DNA from: Torymus aiolomorphi
Lineage: Eukaryota > Arthropoda > Insecta > Hymenoptera > Torymidae
Assembly: GCA_036365515.1 (NCBI GenBank)
Contig: CM070874.1
Coordinates: 161,139,297-161,203,296 of the forward strand
Reading direction: 5' to 3'
DNA: 64,000 bases
Part shown: positions 25,568-37,640 of the stretch, piece after piece
How positions within the stretch are numbered: the first letter of the stretch is position 1
Layout of the letters: each line of letters starts with the position of its first letter
The notes under the pieces: model-generated
Databases searched by the model: none
Seen by the model: the letters and a program-made list of their open reading frames with translations, nothing else
Told to the model about the DNA's origin: nothing
Program-made: the position numbers and the translations under genes

Positions 25568-26309
25568 TATGAATAATAGAATCTTATATATATATATACA
25601 CGGTGACCCATTTTAATCGCCGCACCCGGATTTCTCGGAACCTAAGCCAGATAGAGAAAAATGGTTCATACAAAAGTTATAGGGGATAAAGGGGGCCACA
25701 TAATGGCGCTGACGTCTTTGACCTTGCACTTGACCTTTGAGGTTATTTCAAGGTCAAAGTAGTTTTTTCATATGGAAACCCCTAGTTTTGACCACGGATT
25801 CGGAAAGAGCGGGAAATTTTACGTTTAATATCATATTGAGAAATTTTTTCCAAGGTCATTTCAAGGTCAATTCTAGGTCAAACTCAGATAAGTCCGTTTA
25901 AAATCGTTTTTTTCCATGAACCGCGGGCTAAGCTGGTTCAAATTGATCGTAGGCTTAATAGAGGAACCCACACACTCCAAACCCACACACCCAAAACTTA
26001 CACATTCTAGTAAACAAAACTCGAACTCGCACATTCTAACCCCATACACTTCATGCCCTCACATGCTGAACTGTTATACCCCGGTCCCACAACCATACCC
26101 CACACCCCGCAGTTCCACACATCTCTACCCCATGCATGCTAAGCCCATACACCCCAAACCCACACATCCTGAACCCTGAAAAATTTTTCGCAAGGGCAAA
26201 ATGACTTTTTAACGGAAACTTTAAAATCGTTGAAGCTTCTGTTATAAATGTATTAACCTTACTTTTTGCGCTACCCAGAAACAACGACGTGGACGTAGTA
26301 AGGATTGTT

Positions 26310-26445
26310 TCCTTTGGGGTGCTTAATTAAAGTGAGTCCCCTTGCCTCTCACTGGTCGGGGTGCTTGATTATAGTGTGACCCCTTGCTTCTCACTCTTCG
26401 GGGTGCTTGATTATAGTGAGTCCCCTCGCCTCTCACTAATGTAAA
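26310..26445. repeat. Tandem repeat, ~65-bp unit, in element arm
   Basis: Two to three units of GGGGTGCTTGATTATAGTGA followed by GTCCCCTCGCCTCTCACT, just beyond the transposase stop codon. Mirror units lie at about 28085-28210 in the other arm. Confidence 0.8.
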
Positions 26446-26456
26446 TAAATTTTTAT

Positions 26457-27521
26457 TTAACCTCGAAGCAAGTGTTTGAAATGACGACGATTTGCTTCAA
26501 GGCACATAGTCAAACGCCTTTGAAAATGGCGAACTGTGTTCTGCAAAGTTTGTCTCGGAATGGCAGCGCATGCTCGACGCATCCTATCCTGCATATCTGC
26601 TCTTGTAGAGGGTTGTTGCTCAAAAACAGCATTTTTTAAATACCCCCATAAATAGAAATCTGGTGATGTAAGATCGGGTGAGCAAGCAGGCCAGTTAACC
26701 GGACCTCCTCGACCAATCCATCTGTTACCATAGTGCTCATTCAGAAGAGCCCTCACAATTCGAGCGAAATGTGGTGCTGCGCCATCCTGCTGGAGCCACA
26801 TTCTTCGTCGCGTTTCTAAGTCAACATCTTCCATCAATCCAGGTAGTTCATCTCTTATTAGCGTCAAATAGGTATGTTGATTTACATTTGCTTAAAAAAA
26901 ATAAGGGCCAACCAAATATCTATTGATAATCCCGCACCATACCATAATACTCCAACGTCTTTGATGGTTTACAGTTCTGACCCAATGAGGATTCACATCA
27001 GACCAATAATGGCAATTATGCCTATTCAGTTCCCCATCACTTTGAAATTGTGCCTCATCAGAAAAAAGAACAAAGTTAAAAAAGCCTGGATGATTTTCTA
27101 TCATTTGTAAAGCCCATTAGCAAAACACAATACGCTGTTGGAAATGCTGAAACTGTAGCTCTTGAACCAAAGTAATATGATACGCGTGATGCTGAAGAAC
27201 CTTCATAATTCTTAAAAAAGTATTTCTTGGAATACCAATTTCCCTTTCGACTCGACGAGCGGTAATGTGTGGGTCAAGATGAATTATTGCAAGGATAGTT
27301 ACAATTCGATTATCATTTTCATCATACTCATGGCGCCTACGTTGGCGAACCATGTGTCCATCACGAGCTCTTTGAGTTAAACGTCTGGTAGCTCTATCGT
27401 CAGGATGTCGTCTTTCAGGATAGCGTTCAGCCTAAAGTCTTGCCACACCACGATAATTATTTTGGCTTGCTCCTAAAACCAAAATCATATCAACGATCTC
27501 GTTGGGCGGATAGTCAGCCAT
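26457..27521 (-). pseudogene. DD41D transposase, three in-frame stops
   Basis: Reading from ATG 27521 (MADYPPNEIVDM) the whole ~355-residue transposase stays in one frame to the stop at 26457, broken only by stops near 27434 (TAG), 27114 (TAA) and 26889 (TAA). The N-terminal part is a helix-turn-helix region (ARRVEREIGIPRNTFLRIMK). Catalytic residues are in FVLFSDEAQFQ, WLQQDGAAPHF and SPDLTSPDF. The last two aspartates are separated by 41 residues, which defines the DD41D group (rosa-like). GRGGPVNWPACSPDLT is the family signature. Three nonsense codons and no frameshift suggest decay by point mutation only. Confidence 0.88.
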
Positions 27522-27730
27522 TTCAGAGCTAGCTATTAATTACTATTAAATTTAAATAGTAAAATGGTATAAAAAATATTAATAATTATAAGGCTCTTAT
27601 TTTAATTGTAAATAAAACTAAAACATCCTTTTATTTTCAGAAATACTAATTTTGATAATGTAATCATTAAAAATACATCTACGAAGAAAATAGGTTCCGT
27701 CAATGGTTCTTTTGAATTTATTTTTCAGGT

Positions 27731-28068
27731 TCTAGCAGGATGGTGGAGCACCACATTTCACGCTCATAATAACAGTATTTTTTAATAAACACTTTAGTAT
27801 TAGATGGATTGGTTGAGGAGGTCCGGTGAAATGGCTTTCTTCTTCATCCCATACTTCACCATTAGACTTTTGTTTATGGGGGTATTTGAAAAATGCTGTT
27901 TTTGAGAAACAACCCACTACAAGAGCACATATGCAGGATACGATTCGACGAGCATGCGCTGCCATTCCGAGACAAACTTTGCAGAACACATTTCGCCATT
28001 TTCAAAGGCGGTTGACTCTGTGCCTTGAAGCAAATGGTCGTAATTTCGAACACTTGCTTCGAGGTTAA
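27731..28068 (+). pseudogene. DD41D transposase C-terminal fragment in the opposite arm
   Basis: The plus-strand frame begins at a degenerate QDGGAPHF motif, continues RWIG (stop) GGPVKW and LDFCLWGYLKNAVFE, and ends HLLRG. It is the inverted partner of the last third of the gene at 26457-27521. It has at least one in-frame stop and a mutated SPDL motif (HTSPLDF). It is part of the long inverted arm, not an independent gene. Confidence 0.85.
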
Positions 28069-29039
28069 ATTAAAATTTATTTACATTAGTGAGAGGCGAG
28101 GGGACTTACTATAATCAAGCACCCCGAACAGTGAGAGACAAGGGGACTCACTATAATCAAGCACCCCGAACAGTGAGAGGCAAGGGGGCTCACTTTAATT
28201 AAGCACCCCAAAGGAAACAATCCTTACTACGCCCACGTCGTCGTTTCTAGGTAGCGCAAAAAGTAAGGTTAATACATTTATAACAGAAGCTTCAACGATC
28301 TTAAAGTTTCCGTTAAAAAATCATTTGGCCCTTGAGAATAATTTTTCAGGGTTCAGGATGTGTGAGTTTGGGGTGTATGGGATTAGCATGCGTGGGGTAG
28401 GGATGTGTGGGTTTGGGGTGTATGGGATTAGCATGCGTGGGGTAGGGATGTGTGGGACTGGGGGTGTGGGGCATGGTTGTGGCACGGGGGTGTAACAGTT
28501 CAGCATGCGAGGGCATGAAGTGTATGGGGTTAGGATGGGCGAGTTTGAGTTTTGTTTACTAGAATGTGTAAGTTTTGGGTTCCTCTATTAAGCCTACGAT
28601 CAATTTGAACCAGCTTAGCCTGTGGTTCATGGAAAAAAACGATTTTAAACGGACTTTTCTGAGTTTGACCTAGATTTGACCTTGAAATGACCTTGGAAAA
28701 AATTTCTCAATATGATTTTGAACGTAAAATTTCGCGCTCTTTCCGAATCCGGGGTCAAAACTAGGGGTTTCCATATGAAAAAACCACTTTGACCTTGAAA
28801 TAACCTCAAAGGTCAAGTTCAAGGTCAAAGACGTTAGCGCCAATATGTGGCCCCTTTTGTCCCCTATAACTTTTGTCTGAACCATTTTTCTCTATCTGGC
28901 TTAGGTTCCGAGAAATCCGGGTGCGGCGATTAAAATGGGTCACTGTGTATATTATATTAAAGTGACATCACTATTTTCTCCGGTTCTCCGGATCTCCGGT
29001 CTGGAAGTACATAATTTCTTTAATAAGATTGACACATTT

Positions 29040-29230
29040 TTATGGAACAATTTTGGGACAATTTTCGGACAATTTTGGGACATTATTGGACATTTTTGGG
29101 ACACTTTTGTGACTCTTTTGGGACAATTTTGGGATAATTTTTAGATCATTTCATGAAAATTTCGGGATAGTTTTGGGACAATTTTGGGATCATTTCGTGA
29201 AAATTTCGGGACCAATTCGGGATCATTTAT
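29040..29230. repeat. Short degenerate tandem repeat (TTTTGGGACAA)
   Basis: About 12-17 units of TTTTGGGACAA or TTTCGGGAC, 10-12 bp long. A similar TTTTTGGACGA array lies at 1780-1830 next to a Helitron fragment. Confidence 0.8.
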
Positions 29231-29499
29231 GATTAGTGTAAACATCAAAATGTTAACATCATGTCTATATATGTATAGAAGCTCTCTGATAGCGTGTATG
29301 CAATAAGAACATAATTGATTATCAAAATTATAAATATATTGTTCAATATATTGATATTTAGCTGAAATGGTTAAGTAAAGGTTAAGTAAAGATTTTGAAA
29401 AATAACATTTACATGTTTTAAATATTTATTTTAAATATTTTTAAAGGACTGCTAATTTTACACTGATGCTGCATTACTTTTGCTTCTTTTGCGTTTGGC

Positions 29500-30300
29500 A
29501 CCTCGAGCTCACGTCGCACAGTGTAAGATTTTGGACAAAAATCGCAAGATAGTGTAATTATTAACAAAATCGAATAATTATGGTGTCTAAAGAAAGGTAT
29601 TGCCTTTAAGAATAAAGTAAGGCTGCCGCGACAAAGATTTATCATGAATTGAAACCGTTTTAATAGGTAAAACATTAAACCTGTATATTTCCTAGAACAC
29701 CGTGGTATGTCTTCAAGATGTTGATAGAGGAACACAGCATTTCTTGTATATGTTTCTTAGTAATTTTTAGCATGTAACAGGCCTTACGTGGATATAAATA
29801 TTTACATTGTTATTATTTTTGTGAAATTCAAAAAACATTTTTGCTAAAAATTAATAGAAAATTTCACTCAAACATGGAATGCATTAAGAATAAAAATTCT
29901 GAAAATTGTTATTTTGTATTTTTATGGAAACTTTAAATTACCTATAAGTTCATATGCTACCACAAATGATAAGTAGGAAAAATTGTAATAAACAAAATTA
30001 TTGTTAACATTTAATGAAAAGGAAATACAGAATTAAGTTTCATGAAGCTAAGTGTCAATCTATTTGCAGCGATTTTTTTCTATCCATACAAGTTTCCAGA
30101 TTGATACTGATTTGGAAAATTGTAGGTTCAATAATGTGTAGGTTGAGAAATCTCTATCGCGGCAGTCTTACTTTCTTCCAAAAGACAATACCTTTCTTTA
30201 GATACCATAACTATTTCATTTTCATAATAATTTCACTACCTTGCGATTTTTGTCCAAAATCTTACACTGTGCGTCGTATCGATTACGTATTTTTATCGCC
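29500..30300. repeat. Inverted repeat pair (arms ~130 bp)
   Basis: 29512-29640 and 30160-30290 are reverse complements with roughly 85-90 % identity (GTAAGATTTTGGACAAAAAT; GAAAGGTATTGCCTTT). The frames read outward through both arms share ~45 residues ending CDFCPKSYTVRR. The two stop immediately after the shared part, so I list a repeat, not genes. Confidence 0.6.
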
Positions 30301-30599
30301 TGATTTTCCAACTATAATGGTTCATGTAATACTCGTAGGAACTCATCTTTGTTCTTTTTTTCAGTAAACAGGCGATCTTTTGTATTAGCTGTAAAAGAAA
30401 AAATTGATCAAAAATTATTTGGCATACATCTCAGTAAAAAGTATAAATCAAAGGTATCGATAAATACCTTCCTAACTATCGCATCAAATCCACAGGTTAG
30501 TAATGTGTCTGTATTCGGCACCTCCAGCATGATAACGTGACTTCCTTGGCTGGCAGTCAAAAATATATTTCCAAAAATACTTAACTCATTGTTTTATAA

Positions 30600-31030
30600 A
30601 AACGCTGAATAGTATTATTAATATAAATTAATAATACTATTCAGCGCTGCATTTGTAAAAATGCTGCAGCCGTTTGATTTCTGTTTAGCCTATAAGATAT
30701 AATCCATAACACAATATAATTTTTTTTCATCAAACTTCCCAGCGCTACATTCAAAATGATGCTGCCGTTCATAATAATTATTTTCAGCGCAAGCAATTTT
30801 TGAAATGTTCATACTATTTGTTATTTTTTTTTTACAAATCGCTGTATTCATTCAAATGCTGCAGCCGAATTTTCAATTATTTCTTTCGGTTTCCAGCACA
30901 GCATTTACCACAATAATGTTGGTGTTCTATAAATTTTTTTTAATTATGACTTATTATCAACATGTTACTATTAATTTTTTAATAATTTTTTTTATTCAGC
31001 GTTTTTGAATGCTGCAGCCGAGTTGTCAAA
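30600..31030. repeat. Diverged repeats around CAGCGCTGCATT...ATGCTGCAGCCG
   Basis: The motif TTCAGCG ... AATGCTGCAGCCG recurs at about 30640, 30745, 30840 and 30993, spaced 95-150 bp apart and separated by AT-rich DNA. 30601-30645 is itself a perfect palindrome (ACGCTGAATAGTATTATTAA and its complement). I see no gene. Confidence 0.6.
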
Positions 31031-31116
31031 TATTCTTTTTAACTTTTCAATCATATTTATCAAAATGTTGTAATTAATTTTGTAATTTTTTAAATTTAGA
31101 ATTCAAATTTTTTTAA

Positions 31117-33004
31117 TTATAAAATTTCTTTGTACACAATATTTTTAGTGTAAATTTTCTTATTATGCTTTATATTATCACATTCTATTTTTGCATTGTT
31201 TAGTAAAAGCACTTTCAAATTTTTTCTACTTTTAACTCTTGACAGAGCTACGTATAATTGACCATGACTAAAGACTGGTGTTGGAAGGTAGACACCGACT
31301 TCATTGTATGATTGTCCTTGTGATTTATTAATTGTCATTGCGAAATCTAATCGTATTAGAAATTGTTTGCAACGCATATTAAATGTTATTTCTTCTTTGG
31401 ATGGTGATAAACATATTCTTGGAATTAACACTAATTTTCCTATGTTTTTGCCGCTTAAAATTTTTTTTCAATTGAATACTTTAACAATTTCTTCACTGAT
31501 AACCTTGTTCCATTACAAAGACCTTCATTTAAATTTAAATTTCTTAAAAGGATCACTATTGCATCGACTTTTAATTTCAGCTTATGTGGTGGAAGTTCAT
31601 TGGGAGTTAATGAATTAAGAAATTCGGTTGGTTAAATAACATCGAGGTTTTGTTCATTATCATCCTCTGCTTTATCTATACTTAAATATTCAATAGTATC
31701 CCCTTCCATTCTGCTTAAAATTTCATTATTAATGTTAATAACATCATTATTCTTAGGTGCCAGAATAATTTCATCGTTTAAATTTTTATCGTTAATTTTT
31801 ATTTCATTTCCATAAATATCTGTAATAATATCTTCTTCTTTGGTCATTATTTCATCATCGATGTGAATTAACTCATTTTCTTCATATGAATTTGAACGTT
31901 TTCCTTCGCCTATATTTAATAGCCATTCTTTAAAATTATTATAATCATCAAATACTCGGAGATTTTCATTTAATGTCATGCGTATAAAATTTGGCCATAA
32001 ATAACTGGACTTGACTGAATTCTCAATAACTTCAGTGCGACTACCATGCCGAACAACTGGTAACATTTGCCTAAAATCTCTTGAAACAAGTACAGTTTTA
32101 CCACCAAAAATTTCTTTGACATTGCATATATCTTGAAGAAGGCGGTCAACGGCTTCAAAAGCAAATTTAGATGTCATGGATATTTCATCCCATATTATAA
32201 TTTGTACTTCTTTAAGTTTTTTACCATCATTTGAATTATGTTTCACATTACATGTGGTACTCTCGGTTATATTCAAAGGTAATTTAAATGTGGTATGTAC
32301 TGGTTTTCCATTTTTCGATAAATTCGCTGCAATACCCGTCCAAGCTACACATAAAAAGGTATGTTATAAAATTTCAAGTAATCTATTAGAATATTCAGTA
32401 AATAACTTTCTCCACTGCCTCCTGGTCCATCAATAAAAATATAATTTTTCTGTTTTTGTTTCAAACTTTCTAAAACAGCATTGAATATATTTTTTGATTG
32501 GTTTTGAGTGTATTTATTTTAAGATGTACTTCATTCAGTGTATTGCATTTTTCATAGATAAAATGTCTCATCATTATATTCTTCTATATATAGAAATATC
32601 TGGTAATTTAAAATCAGTTAAAGAATATCCATTTATTTGTAAATTTTTATGAGTTATATTCAATGCCATATTTTCACCAATACTTTTTTCATATTTTGGA
32701 TTATAGAAGAAAATTTTGTATTTCTCATATAATTCTCTTGCATTAATAGGATTATGATAAATACAAATAAATGAAAATAATTCAAAAAGTGCCGTAGGAA
32801 ACTGTACTTGTGTCGCTTCTTTTAAACATCTATCACGCTCTTCATCCTCATTCCTAAATGTTTTGCAATAGCAGTTTCATAAAATGTGGGATGTATTACA
32901 CAATTAACGGCACGTAAATTTTCGAATGAAGTAGCTCCTTTAACGTGTAAAAGCAATAATCTAATGAAATACCTTTGTCGATCTTTTAGATTAACTAAAT
33001 ACAT
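31117..33004 (-). pseudogene. Helitron PIF1-like helicase, broken
   Basis: Unwinds DNA during rolling-circle transposition. In order: GATSFENLRAV (about 32940), Walker A region GPGGSGES (about 32415), motif II IIWDEISM (about 32195), motif III FGGKTVLVSRDFRQMLP (about 32080), SSYLWPNF and NIGEGK, and the C-terminal [12 protein letters not shown] and [12 protein letters not shown] (motif VI). Walker A normally ends GKS/T; here lysine is replaced by glutamate, which would abolish ATP binding. Frame breaks lie near 32280-32820, 31600 and 31440. Compared with the copy at 59657-61447 it lacks part of the region between motifs IV and V. Confidence 0.88.
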
Positions 33005-33076
33005 TCCTTAACCTTAATATAGGTTTTTTTAGTTTTTTTTCCTTCTATTCCATGTCTTAAGGTTTTCATCAAATGT

Positions 33077-34716
33077 TTAATGTATTGGAATTTCGGAATA
33101 TAAATAATTACGTGCTTCTGAATCAATTTGATTTAATTTAAAATATGCCGTAAAAGTAGTTTCAACATTTTTATTTAGTATTTCGTTTTCTTGACCTTCT
33201 TTAAAATATACTTTTTGTGCATTTTCATCGTGTACAGCTAAACGTTTTATAGTATGTGATGTTTCATGTAATACATATTCCAACAGTCTATGCATAGCTT
33301 CTGGTGGGCATAAATATCTTGTATTAATGTATTGTTTAATCTCATCATAATCATATTCGTCATTTTGATTATTATCTTTTCCATTACTACTGTTATTATC
33401 ATATTTTAAATTTAAATCAATATTGCTTATTTCAATAAATGCACAATCGTGACCTTTATAACAATATTTAAACAAATATTTAATACATTGTACAGTTGAA
33501 CATACTTCTACGTTAATGTGAGAGTTGAATTTTAACAACAAATACGGGTTGTATGGAACTACAAATCGATTATCAGCAACTTCATTAGAATGTTTACCCT
33601 TATAATTTTTTTTCCGTCATATTTTCGCATATATAATGGATATCCTGATGAATTAAGAGATGTTTTGTTATTAAAATTTTTTGGAAAATTTTTAGTACAT
33701 TTTTGCATATTTTTATTCATACAAGGAGAACCCATATTTTGTTCTCCACAAGGTCCATGAATCATAAATTGTTTTACAACGTCACATAAATGTGGATAAA
33801 TGTCTTCATTTGGAATTTCCGCACTTATTAGTTAATCAACTTTTTTTGGAGTATTAATTTTATCATTTTCATCTAAAAATAACAACAAATGCATGTGAGG
33901 TAATCCTCGTTTTTGAAATTCAATTACGTAAGTATAAGCAATACGTTTTCCTAAAACACCTCGTTTATTTACTAATTTTTTAAATTCTTGTACTTTTTGA
34001 TGAAATACTTTGACAACAATATCAGGTCGATCGATTGCTGTTTCATAATGTTCTAAATTTTCTGATATTTCTTTCCAATTTGGATTACAAGTCATTGTTA
34101 TAAATAAATCAGGCTTTCCGTAACGATTTACAATGGACATTGAATCCACATAATTTTGTTTTAAAAATCTTTGACTACCTGTAAAATTTGACGGTAAAAT
34201 TAACATTTTTCCAATTTTCATATTTTCAGACTCTTTTTTTTTATGTAAATAATCCATTACCCCTTTGTAACAATCACTTCTTAAAATAGTTTGATTTTTT
34301 CTTGTAAAATATAATCTTGAGCTTTCAACTTTAACAAATGCATCAATTATTGTCTGCTGAGATATTTTTCCTAAATTAAGATAGGAATTAAATCCATTTC
34401 TTATAGACAATCTATAATTATAAAATTGTAAATTTGATATATTACTACTACCATTTTTACATTTCATATTAGGCATCCATCCGTAACCTCCATTTGGATA
34501 AATGAGCGGATATGTCATGGGATCTGTGTGTTTACTTATTTGAGGAATACTCATTGGTTTTTCATGTTTTGAATATACAACAATATCTCTTTCTATAGGA
34601 GGTTGGCCATCTTTTCCAACAAATATCATAGCAACTTCATTACAAGAAGCTTCATTATATCTATTTTTATCTAATTTATCATTTCGTTTTATAATCATAG
34701 TAACTTCTCTTGGCAT
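33077..34716 (-). pseudogene. Helitron Rep (HUH nuclease) domain, broken
   Basis: The Rep nuclease nicks and joins single strands to start and end transposition. DLFITMTCNPNWKEI (about 34100) and KRGLPHMHLLLFLD (about 33890) give the two-histidine HUH motif. The tyrosine motif KYLFKYCYKGHD (about 33470) carries the paired catalytic tyrosines. All three hallmarks are present, but frame breaks between 33832 and 33541 separate HUH from the tyrosines. The upstream portion overlaps the preceding frame by 38 bp, another frameshift near 34700. Confidence 0.88.
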
Positions 34717-36400
34717 GCTGCCAATTTTTACACCGTTCTAATTCTTTTCTTTCTACTTCATATATCATTTTGTAGGCTTTGGCATATGGATTAATATTTC
34801 TTAATAAGCTATCTAATTCACTAAGCAATTCTGCTTTTATATCAGAATTATTTTTATGGTTTTTTCGTTGAGCTGTGGCTTTTTCATTATCAAGAACGTA
34901 CAATTGTCCATATTTTCGAGCTTTATTTATATTTGGATGTAAAGCATAAACATTATGATATATTTGCCCACAAATTCTAATTACTTGCGGTCCACTACTA
35001 GACAAACTTTCAAAATTAGCTCCAAAACTTGCAAAAGCAAGAGCATTGTTATATGACCGAATATTTTTTCGGAAGTTAATACTATCCATTGATAATCCTG
35101 TAGACAAGTTCTCTAACTTATATAGATAAGGTGGATTTTCTGGTAAAGATACTTTTTCCTTATGACAACAATTACTATATTGTTTATCTTGAGTATATTC
35201 AAAACTAAAATGCTTAGCATTACAATGTTTACAGATCTCAAACATAGAACCCAAATAACTTTCGTTAATTAGGTTCTCTTCAAATTCTACATTTGCTATT
35301 CGATCCATAATTTTTGATTTGCTAATTAATATTAAGCTATTTTCATTTCTATTTTGAATTCGTTTTTTCATGATTTCTAATTTCTTATCCATTATTATTA
35401 CGTTTGAATCATCATATACGTTGAAATATCTTTCTTTATTATCAATTTTTAATTTTTTAGTTGATGTTATTATTTCTTTTGTCATTGCACTTTCAGAATA
35501 CTTTCTTTTTTTTAAATTGTCTTCTGATCGAATTTCAACTAATTCATTCATATTTCGTATTTTTTTATCATTTATCGTTTTCTTTTTAAATTCTTTTATT
35601 TTTGCTTCACATTCGTCACTTTTTGCTTTCCAATAAATTTCTTTTTTACCTAATGCCTCTTTTTCGCGTTCATTTTTTAATTCATCACTATTCATTTTTT
35701 GCCTTTTTTGCAATTTCTGCATTTTTCGTTTTAGTTTCTTTTCGACTATTTTACTATCATCGCTATTTTTTTGTTGATATATGCTTCTCTTTTACGTATC
35801 GCTTCTTTTTCGCGTTCCTTTTTTAATTCATCGCAATTCATTTTTTGAGTTTTTTGCAATTTCTGCATTTTTCTCTTTAGTTTTTTTTCAACTATTTTAC
35901 TACTATCACTATTTTTATTTTTGATACATGCTTCTTTTTCGCGTTTCTTTCTTAATTCACCGTTGTTCATATTTTTCATTTGTTCTGTTTTTCGTGTTTT
36001 TCTTTTTATTTTTATTACTTCCAATTTATTAGAATTTTCCTTTTTATTTTTCCAGTTTCTTTTTTCCGTAATGCTTCTTTTTCATGAAATTATTTAAATT
36101 CATCACTCCCCATGTTTTGCATTTTCCTGATGCCCGTTTTCTTGTTTCTAAATTATTATCATCTTCTGTTTGTTCATTCATATTTTCACAATTAACATTT
36201 TTGTTGTGCAATAAAATCTTTTCAGGTTCATCTTCGTATACGCAGTCGCTATTATCTATTACTCTATTCCTATCCTTATTTTTACAAATTTCATTTTTAC
36301 TTGGCAACGACACCTTTTTTGAAGCAGTATTTTCAAAACTTATAATTATATCATTGTAATGGAATGAATTGAAAGATGCATTTCCATCATCTATTTCCAT
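34679..36400 (-). pseudogene. Helitron N-terminal region with charged repeats
   Basis: The C-terminal half (34679 to about 35300) is the Helitron_like_N domain, with a CKHC...CCHK zinc-finger-like pattern and NNALAFASFGAN ... GQIYHNVYAL. The upstream half holds three to four copies of a ~41-residue basic and acidic repeat built on MNxDELKKEREKEA and KRKMQKLQK, which likely forms a coiled coil. Copies lie at about 36100, 35960, 35840 and 35690. Frameshifts near 35740 and 36030 split it. A stretch starting MEIDDGNASFNS (36400) is the probable original N-terminus. Confidence 0.75.
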
Positions 36401-36474
36401 TGGAATAATGGACTCTGTACAAGATTTATTATGTTAGAGATATTAGATGAATACTTTAAAAAAAATGGACGAAC

Positions 36475-36720
36475 ATTACTAGAATTATTTCTGTAATATT
36501 TCTGAAATATTCCGTGAAATATTATGGAAAATATTTCACGATATAGTTCCGGAAATATTACGATAAATATTGTATCAATTTTTCAGAAATATTTCATGAA
36601 ATATTACAAAAAAATATTTGTAATATTTCATGTAATATTACTTTAATATTTCAAAAATATTACATGTTATATTACTACGTAATATGACATGTAACATTTC
36701 TTTGGAATATTTCATGCTAT
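36475..36720. repeat. Repeat of palindromic AATATTTC units
   Basis: About 12 degenerate copies of GTAATATTTCATG or AATATTNCNTGAAATATT, roughly 18-22 bp each. The unit is itself a palindrome (GAAATATT/AATATTTC). Confidence 0.7.
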
Positions 36721-36726
36721 GTGGGT

Positions 36727-37587
36727 TTGGCGAGTATAAGTGTATTTGTAATCTCTCTCTCCCTCTCTCTCTTCATATCTCTCTCTCCCTCCCTCTCTCT
36801 CTCCTCCTCTCTCTCGCCCTCTTTCTCTTCATCTCTCTCTTTCTCCCCCTCTCTCCCCCAAAAGAATATCATAGTTTAAAACAAACACATGAATAAAGTG
36901 GAATCAATTATTATTTTATATAGACAAGTACATTTTTTTGTAACATAGAAATATGGAATTATTTTTATAACAAAAAATCGTAAGTACTACTAAAAATAAA
37001 CTCATGAAACTGGTGGAATCAATTAAGTGCAGGCAAGTACATTATTACCCCCCCGCTCTCTCTCCCCTCGTCGCCTCTCTCTTTCTCGCTCTCTTTCTCT
37101 CTATCTCTCTCTTTCTAATTAATTCCATATTTCTATGTTACAAAAATTTACTTGTCTATATAAAATAATAATTGATTCCACTTTTTTCATGTCTTCGTTT
37201 TAAACTATAATGTTCTTTTGGAAAGGAGCAGAGAGCGGGACAGGTGGAGAGAGAGGGAGAGGGGAAGAAAGAGAGAGATAGAGAGAAAGAGGGCGAGAAA
37301 AAGTGAGGAGAGGAGGGGCGAGAGAGAGGGGGGGGGGGGCAATAATGTACTTGCCTGCACTTAATTGATTCCACCAGTTTCATGAGTTTATTTTTAGTAG
37401 TACTTACGATTTCTTGTTATAAAAATAATTCCATATTTCTATGTTACAACAAAATGTACTTGTCTATATAAAATAATAATTGATTCCACTTCTTTCATGT
37501 GTTTGTTTTAAACTATGATATTCTTTTGGGGGAGACAGGGGGAGAAAGAGAGAGATAGAGAGAAACAAGGAGAGAAAGAGAGAGAAG

Positions 37588-37619
<32 letters not shown>

Positions 37620-37640
37620 AAGAGAGAGAGAGAGAGAGAG
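36727..37640. repeat. Inverted repeat with CT- and GA-rich blocks
   Basis: A ~100-bp segment (TTTAAAACAAACACATGA ... ATATAGACAAGTACATTT) occurs at 36870-36935 in one orientation and at 37140-37215 and 37450-37530 in the other. Each copy adjoins CT- or GA-rich low-complexity DNA. The same cassette recurs at 48280-48590 and 48950-49090. It holds no credible gene. Confidence 0.75.

Larger units (their letters stand above)
25599..28947. mobile_element. DD41D Tc1/mariner-superfamily element with ~1.2-kb inverted arms
   Basis: The ends CACGGTGACCCATTTTAATC and its near reverse complement (GATTAAAATGGGTCACTGTG) are flanked by TA (25597-25598, 28948-28949). The arms run inward to about 26780 and back from about 27731. 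They contain a cytosine-rich ACCCACACA repeat, a ~65-bp tandem GGGGTGCTTGATTATAGTGA repeat, and the 3' part of the transposase gene. The single longer transposase copy lies on the minus strand. At 3349 bp it is long for the superfamily because of the arms. Confidence 0.88.
31117..36400 (-). mobile_element. Decayed Helitron coding region (N-terminal domain, Rep, helicase)
   Basis: On the minus strand the segments follow the canonical Helitron order: charged N-terminal region (36400 to about 35600), Helitron_like_N domain (to about 34700), Rep/HUH (34716 to about 33400), and PIF1 helicase (about 33000 to 31117). At least six frame breaks interrupt what must have been one ~1700-residue protein. 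I could not find the hairpin/CTAG 3' end below 31117 or a 5' TC end above 36400. Confidence 0.88.

Noticed and set aside
25916..26179. Pro/His-rich frame (THPKPTHPEP)
   Set aside because: Translation of a C-rich ACCCACACA repeat in the DD41D element arm.
29418..30367. Possible zinc-finger gene (CDFCPKSYTVRR) in two copies
   Set aside because: Similarity stops right after this motif in both copies; they are arms of an inverted repeat and lack the histidines of a finger.
35370..35826. Phe/Ser-rich plus-strand frames
   Set aside because: Antisense shadows of the Helitron N-terminal gene.
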